Part shown: positions 5,800 through 10,160 of the stretch, one piece after another | Numbering within the stretch: the first letter of the stretch is position 1 | How the letters are laid out: every line of letters begins with the position of its first letter | Origin: Bacteroidota bacterium | Lineage (GTDB): Bacteria > Bacteroidota > Bacteroidia > Chitinophagales > Chitinophagaceae | Assembly: GCA_023429365.1 (NCBI GenBank) | Contig: JAEYVW010000146.1 | Coordinates: 1-10,160, forward strand | Reading direction: 5' to 3' | Length of the DNA stretch: 10,160 nucleotides | Notes under the pieces: model-generated | What the model was told of the DNA's origin: nothing | The model's database searches: none | Seen by the model: the letters and a program-made list of their open reading frames with translations, nothing else | Position numbers and translations under genes: made by a program

Positions 5800-8412
5800 C
5801 TATTTCTTTTTTTTGGCTGCTTTTTTTGTAGTCGCTTTCTTCGGAGTTGCTTTTTTGGCTACCGCTTTTTTCTTTGCAGCAGGCTTTTTTCCTTTTTTGG
5901 TAAATGCACCGGGTATCTCAGTTTCGATCATTTTTTTAACATCCTCGAGACTTAGTGTGGCGGCTTCTTCCGAAGAATATTTGGTATCATCGGCTTTACG
6001 ACCCATCTTCACCATCTTTTTACCAAAACGAATAAATGGTCCCCAACGGCCATTTTCAAGAGCAATTTTTTCTTCCGGCCATTGTTGAATATAGCGGTTG
6101 GCTTCTTTTGTTAACTTGGCTTCGATCAGTTCATTGATCTCATGCTGTTTCAGTGCTTCGAAGTTGTAACGCTTCGGAACATTGACAAACATGCCTTCCC
6201 ACTTTATATAAGGTCCAAACCTGCCTTTGCCTTTTGTTACCGGCTTGCCTTCATACATCGCGACCGGTGCATCCGCTTTTTTCTTTTCCTCAATCAGTTC
6301 AATAGCCCTTTCAAGATCAACAGTGGACATATCGGTACCCCGGGGTATGGAAATAAATTCTTCACCCCATTTTACATAAGGACCAAAACGACCCACATTC
6401 ACCGAGATGTCTTTCTCTTCGTATTGTCCGAGGGTTCCCTGCAAACGGAACAGGTCCATAGCCTCTTCGTAGGTGATGGTTTCTATACTTTGACCGGTAG
6501 GTATTTTTGCAAACCTTGGCTTTTCCTCGTCATCCGCATTTCCGATCTGCACCATCGCGCCATAGCGACCCATCCTGGCTACCACCGGCTTGCCCGATTC
6601 AGGATCAACGCCAAGTTCTCTCTCACCCTTTATCCGCTCAGCGGTCTCAATTGTCTTTTCAACATCTTTTTTAAAGGGACTGTAAAAGTCCTTGATCATC
6701 TCGTTCCATTTCATTTTTCCTTCCGCCACCTCATCAAACTCCTCTTCGATACGGGCGGTAAACCCGTAGTCCATGATATCATCAAAGTACTGGATCAGGA
6801 AATCGGTAACGACCAGGCCAAGATCAGAAGGGAAAAGCTTTGATTTTTCAGCACCCGTATTCTCCTGCTCGGTTTCCCTGACGATATTGTCTTTTTTCAG
6901 TTTCAATACCTGGTACTCTCGTACCACACCTTCTTTATCTCTTTTTTCAACATATCCTCTTTTGAGTACCGTTGAAATCGTGGGGGCATAGGTAGATGGC
7001 CGGCCGATGCCCAATTCTTCAAGTTTTTTCACCAGGGAGGCTTCCGTGTACCTGGAGGGCGGCCTGCTGAATCGCTCCGTCGCTTTCAATTCCTTCAGTG
7101 GCAGGTCCTGCCCAACCACCAGCGGGGGGAGCATACGTTCCTGTCCCGGGGCTACCATATCTGTTTCATCCTGGTCATCATCATCTTTATCTTCCCGGTA
7201 TACTTTCAGAAATCCATCAAATTTCAACACTTCACCAGAGGCTGTTAACTCTTCATTATTTGTTGATATAGAAATTTTTGCAACTGTTTTCTCTAATTCT
7301 GCATCAGACATCTGGCTGGCCATGGTCCTTTTCCAGATAAGCTCATACAATCTTTTCCAGTCGGGCTCTTCCACCGTTGTATTACTCATATAGGTTGGAC
7401 GGATAGCTTCGTGAGCCTCCTGCGCCGACTCATTTTTGTTCTTGTATTTCCGGAACTGGTGGTATTTCTCTCCGTACATGCCCTTTACCGTCCTGGTGAT
7501 ATCTCCCAGGGCCGTATCGCTCAGGTTCACGCTGTCGGTACGCATATAAGTGATATACCCGTTTTCATACAACTTTTGTGCGATCAGCATGGTCCGACTT
7601 ACACCATAGCCCAGCTTTCTCGAAGCTTCCTGTTGAAGGGTGGAAGTAGTAAAGGGTGGGGCAGGTGAGCGTTTGCCAGGCTTAACCTGGATGTCCGATA
7701 CCTTATAATCTGCGCCGATGCAGCTTTTGAGAAATGCTTCGGCATCTTCTGATTTAGATTGCTTTTTCCCTTCCGCAACAAAACTGACGGGTTTGTCTGA
7801 GACATCCTTGGCCGTGAAAAAACCTTCAATCTTAAATGTACTAACGGGTGTAAAAGCATTTATTTCACGTTCTCTTTCTGCTATTAGTCGCACCGCCACA
7901 CTTTGAACCCGACCCGCACTGAGGTTGTTGCGCATACTCATTTTTCTCCAAAGCACCGGGCTCAACTCAAAACCCACGATCCGGTCAAGGATGCGCCGGG
8001 CCTGCTGGGCATTGACCAGGTTCATATCGATCGTGCGGGGATTACTCACCGCCTCCTGGATGGCAGGTTTGGTGATCTCATGAAAAACAATACGCTTGGT
8101 TTTCTTCGGATCAAGGCCAAGCACTTCACATAGGTGCCAGCTGATGGCTTCACCCTCACGGTCCTCATCCGTTGCCAGCCATACTTCCTTAGATTTACTG
8201 GCCAGTGACTTAAGGTCCTTCACCACTTTCTCCTTGTCCTCGGAAACAATATAACGCGGTTCGAAATTTTTTTCCAGGTCAATGCCCATACCCGCTTTCT
8301 CAAGGTCACGAATATGACCGAAACAGCTTTTCACCTGGAAATCACTCCCCAAAATTTTCTCTATCGTTTTTGCTTTCGCAGGGCTCTCAACTATTAAAAG
8401 GTTTTTCGCCAT
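5800..8412 (-). CDS. topA: DNA topoisomerase I (type IA)
   Basis: A full-length 870-residue topoisomerase I (EC 5.6.2.1), which relaxes negatively supercoiled DNA by single-strand cleavage and passage on the nucleoid. The N-terminal TOPRIM domain starts MAKNLLIVESPAKAKT, with Glu9 and the DEDREGE acidic motif at 82-88. The central domain holds NLSAGRVQSVAVRLIAE (163-179) and YITYMRTDS (286-294), whose Tyr289 fits the catalytic tyrosine, followed by ELGIGRPSTYAP (466-477). Instead of the cysteine zinc fingers of the E. coli enzyme, the C-terminal part has four topoisomerase C-terminal repeats: GRYGAMVQIG (about 615), GRFGPYVKWG (674), GRFGPYIKWEG (730) and GRWGPFIRFG (788). The last 33 residues are a Lys/Ala-rich tail. 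The frame extends to a GTG at 8418, but the ATG at 8412 gives the family's usual N-terminus and is 5 nt from a GGAG, which would abut the GTG. The next gene downstream lies beyond terminator-like hairpins. Confidence 0.97.
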   Translation of the reverse strand: MAKNLLIVESPAKAKTIEKILGSDFQVKSCFGHIRDLEKAGMGIDLEKNFEPRYIVSEDKEKVVKDLKSLASKSKEVWLATDEDREGEAISWHLCEVLGLDPKKTKRIVFHEITKPAIQEAVSNPRTIDMNLVNAQQARRILDRIVGFELSPVLWRKMSMRNNLSAGRVQSVAVRLIAEREREINAFTPVSTFKIEGFFTAKDVSDKPVSFVAEGKKQSKSEDAEAFLKSCIGADYKVSDIQVKPGKRSPAPPFTTSTLQQEASRKLGYGVSRTMLIAQKLYENGYITYMRTDSVNLSDTALGDITRTVKGMYGEKYHQFRKYKNKNESAQEAHEAIRPTYMSNTTVEEPDWKRLYELIWKRTMASQMSDAELEKTVAKISISTNNEELTASGEVLKFDGFLKVYREDKDDDDQDETDMVAPGQERMLPPLVVGQDLPLKELKATERFSRPPSRYTEASLVKKLEELGIGRPSTYAPTISTVLKRGYVEKRDKEGVVREYQVLKLKKDNIVRETEQENTGAEKSKLFPSDLGLVVTDFLIQYFDDIMDYGFTARIEEEFDEVAEGKMKWNEMIKDFYSPFKKDVEKTIETAERIKGERELGVDPESGKPVVARMGRYGAMVQIGNADDEEKPRFAKIPTGQSIETITYEEAMDLFRLQGTLGQYEEKDISVNVGRFGPYVKWGEEFISIPRGTDMSTVDLERAIELIEEKKKADAPVAMYEGKPVTKGKGRFGPYIKWEGMFVNVPKRYNFEALKQHEINELIEAKLTKEANRYIQQWPEEKIALENGRWGPFIRFGKKMVKMGRKADDTKYSSEEAATLSLEDVKKMIETEIPGAFTKKGKKPAAKKKAVAKKATPKKATTKKAAKKKK

Positions 8413-8417
8413 AAACA

Positions 8418-8421
8418 CTCC
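8418..8421 (-). promoter_or_regulatory. Shine-Dalgarno GGAG that fixes the topA start
   Basis: GGAG on the minus strand ends 5 nt before the ATG at 8412. Its last base is also the first base of the alternative GTG codon (8418-8416), so it cannot serve that start. This supports the ATG, and it is the clearest ribosome binding site in the window. Confidence 0.6.
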
Positions 8422-8682
8422 ATATTAATATATAACAACAACGCAAGTTCATCTCCGATACGCAGTTCAAACAACCCCCGGAGCGGTCGCAAGTTAGAGC
8501 AAGAATAATAATTTTTTCTGGAAACAATTTTTTGCACCCGTTCAAATAAGCATAAAACAGCGATAGCAGACCCGCTGCAACTCAGTCTGGATAAGGGTTT
8601 TAATTGATCCTGCCGGGAAGATCACCGATATTAAATGTTTTTTCCGGAACAACCAGTTTCAACATGTTTGCCAAAACTCACT

Positions 8683-9336
8683 TCATAATTTTTGCCGGAT
8701 GATCGCTGTTACCTGCATCGCCCAAAGTTCATACTCTTTTCCGGAAGGATGCAGACCATCTTCCGCCAGCATACCGGCTTGTAAAGCCGATGTTCTTGTA
8801 CCAGGTGTGATATTGATATAATGAATCTTTTTTGCCATAGCCATAGCCTGGTTGATTTCGTTGAACCGATCAATTTCCCGCGCGATCTCTGCCCGGTTAC
8901 GACCGACAGCAAATGGAGTAGCCCCCCAGTCGGGTATTGACAAAACGATCACATGGGATGGATTATCACCGGCAAGTAAGATAGCTTTCTCAAGCAACCA
9001 GCCAAACCCCGGTTTGTAATCCTCCACAGATCTTCCCCGGTATTGATCATTGACCCCAATTAATAAGGTAACAAAATCATAGTGGCTTTTCAATTCTGCT
9101 TTTTGTATGGCTTCGGCCAATTCGTCGGTGGTCCAACCTGTTTTGGCGATGATAACAGGCGGCTCAAAATCGAAGCCGGCATCATTCAATAATTTCACAA
9201 CCTGGTTTGGAAAATTATCTTCAGCTGCAACTTTCTCACCAATGGTATAAGAATCGCCAAGAGCGAGGTAGGTAAGAGTTCTTATTTTCCTGTTATCTTT
9301 CAAAGCAGGCATGAAAATAGGATAACTATCCTGCAT
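8683..9336 (-). CDS. SGNH/GDSL-family hydrolase
   Basis: A 217-residue SGNH-fold hydrolase, likely an esterase, lipase or lysophospholipase-like enzyme with a Ser-His-Asp site. All four sequence blocks are visible: LALGDSYTIGE with Ser29 in block I, AKTGWTTDEL with Gly67 in block II, LIGVNDQYRG with Asn96 in block III, and DGLHPSG with Asp193 and His196 in block V. The length is normal for a single-domain member. There is no signal peptide, so it appears cytoplasmic, and the substrate cannot be told. The start at 9336 is the upstream ATG; a second ATG at 9312 would give a 209-residue protein beginning nearer to the first strand (TLTYLALGDS). Neither has a clear Shine-Dalgarno, so the start is open. 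The gene is divergent from the DUF2520 gene across a 145-bp gap and is followed by 270 bp before topA in which I see no gene and no convincing terminator. Confidence 0.9.
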   Translation of the reverse strand: MQDSYPIFMPALKDNRKIRTLTYLALGDSYTIGEKVAAEDNFPNQVVKLLNDAGFDFEPPVIIAKTGWTTDELAEAIQKAELKSHYDFVTLLIGVNDQYRGRSVEDYKPGFGWLLEKAILLAGDNPSHVIVLSIPDWGATPFAVGRNRAEIAREIDRFNEINQAMAMAKKIHYINITPGTRTSALQAGMLAEDGLHPSGKEYELWAMQVTAIIRQKL

Positions 9337-9481
9337 TGCGGAACTTTTGGAGATGGGAAAAAGAATCTTGAATTTTGACAGACTAACTGGTACTTCTAAA
9401 GAAAAGTAGTATTATTAACAGGTTTGATCTTATTAGCGAAGGACGATAAATCACAATAATGAGTTAGTTCAGTAAATCGAT

Positions 9482-10160
9482 ATGAATATTGTAATCATTG
9501 GTTCGGGTAATACAGCAGCGGTTCTGGGCAGAAAGTTTGTCGCCGCCGGGCATCGCATTCTCCAGGTCATTGGCCGCAATGCTTCTGCCGCAAGTGAACT
9601 CGCATATGAATGGGATACGGAGTCGGCAAATTATATGAGTCTTATTAACAAGAACGCAGATGTGTATATCATTGCTGTCAGTGATGACGCGCTCGAGGAA
9701 ATAGCACGGGAACTTAGCTTACCCGAAAAAGTGGTCGCACATACCGCGGGCTCGGTTTCGAAAGATGTTTTAAAAAATACATCCGGTCACTATGGTGTTT
9801 TTTACCCGCTGCAAACCCTACGCAAGGAACTAACCCGTTCCGTTGACATCCCCGTATTCTTTGAAGGCAGCGACGCGGTATCAACGGCCATCCTGCAAAA
9901 ACTGGCTCAATCCATTTCTTTTGGTCAGGCTGTATCTGCTAAAACTGAAGACCGGGTCAAACTACATGTGGCAGCTGTGATCGTAAACAATTTCACAACT
10001 CACCTTTATTCACTTGCTGAAAGATACTGCCGTAAAGAAGGAATCACCTTTCACCAACTGCTGCCATTGATCAGGGAAACAGTGGAACGGCTCGAAACCA
10101 TGTCGCCATCCACCAGCCTGACGGGTCCTGCCATCCGCAACGATAAAGAGACGATCCAGA
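9482..10160 (+). CDS. Rossmann-like/DUF2520 domain protein, C-terminus cut by window edge
   Basis: The frame opens at an ATG at 9482 and runs to the window edge, giving 226 complete codons. The N-terminal part is a Rossmann-type dinucleotide-binding domain: NIVIIGSGNTAAVLG (2-16) with the glycine-rich turn, then VIGRN (29-33) and VYIIAVSDDALEEIA (61-75), similar to the NADP-binding part of ProC-like and F420-dependent oxidoreductases. The segment VFYPLQTL (106-113) is typical of the family. From about 150 it matches DUF2520: DRVKLHVAAVIVNNFTTHLY, LLPLIRETVERL and LTGPAIRND. The function of this family is not established; a reductase-like role is inferred from the fold only. It is the only gene on the plus strand, divergent from the SGNH hydrolase. 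No Shine-Dalgarno precedes the ATG. A TTTG at 9423-9426 could be a -33 element, but the matching -7 box (TAAATCAC) is poor. Confidence 0.9.
   Translation, partial: MNIVIIGSGNTAAVLGRKFVAAGHRILQVIGRNASAASELAYEWDTESANYMSLINKNADVYIIAVSDDALEEIARELSLPEKVVAHTAGSVSKDVLKNTSGHYGVFYPLQTLRKELTRSVDIPVFFEGSDAVSTAILQKLAQSISFGQAVSAKTEDRVKLHVAAVIVNNFTTHLYSLAERYCRKEGITFHQLLPLIRETVERLETMSPSTSLTGPAIRNDKETIQ

Noticed and set aside
5762..6088. Plus-strand hydrophobic frame, rich in Phe and Ala
   Set aside because: It is the antisense of the lysine/alanine tail of topA (AAA/AAG read as TTT/CTT), which makes any such frame look like a membrane protein.
6142..6843. Plus-strand 233-residue frame
   Set aside because: It lies fully antisense to conserved topA coding sequence and shows no domain.
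8606..8623. GATC-flanked small hairpin between the SGNH hydrolase and topA
   Set aside because: The stem has only about six pairs including a wobble, and AATTAAAA rather than a T-run follows on the minus strand, so it does not support a terminator.
9320..9331. Near-palindrome GGATAACTATCC between the two candidate starts of the SGNH hydrolase
   Set aside because: Five-base arms are too short to claim an operator, and it is inside the coding region if the upstream start is used.
1..10160. A defence, mobile or CRISPR-like system
   Set aside because: No transposase, integrase, nuclease, toxin-antitoxin pair, tRNA-flanked boundary or spaced direct-repeat array was seen; every long frame belongs to a familiar chromosomal family.

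Overview
The window looks like chromosomal DNA of a Bacteroidota bacterium, probably of the Chitinophagaceae/Sphingobacteriia type. The case rests on gene families and style: a type IA topoisomerase with C-terminal repeat modules and a lysine-rich tail instead of zinc fingers, a SirB1-like protein, a Rossmann/DUF2520 protein, an A-rich leader lacking Shine-Dalgarno at several starts, and moderate G+C. The genus cannot be fixed from the sequence.

Layout. Six genes lie on the minus strand and one on the plus strand. In minus-strand transcription order they are: an SGNH/GDSL hydrolase (8683-9336), topA (5800-8412), a glutamine-dependent asparagine synthetase-type amidotransferase (3592-5481), a GT4-like glycosyltransferase (2235-3542), a GH53 endo-galactanase lipoprotein (931-2133), and a SirB1/transglutaminase-like protein cut by the left edge (1-714). 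A divergent plus-strand gene for a Rossmann/DUF2520 protein (from 9482) is cut by the right edge. No tRNA, rRNA, CRISPR array, insertion sequence or prophage gene was seen.

Function. topA and the hydrolase look like housekeeping genes. The amidotransferase and glycosyltransferase are 49 nt apart and probably co-transcribed. Together with the GH53 enzyme they resemble the edge of a surface-polysaccharide locus: sugar transfer, possible amidation, and a secreted glycosidase acting on a galactose-containing glycan. No SusC/SusD pair, Wzx/Wzy or other polysaccharide gene is visible inside the window, so this is inference.

Non-coding structure. The most distinctive non-coding element is a 10-bp-periodic repeat with dyad symmetry (811-920) just downstream of the GH53 gene. 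Other structures are a terminator-like composite hairpin (5636-5675) and a long imperfect hairpin (5733-5781) after topA, a perfect 6-bp inverted repeat just before the glycosyltransferase start (3549-3565), and two mutually exclusive small stems before the GH53 gene (2177-2204). I did not find convincing evidence of a new multi-gene system; the window is mostly ordinary chromosome with a few points worth checking.
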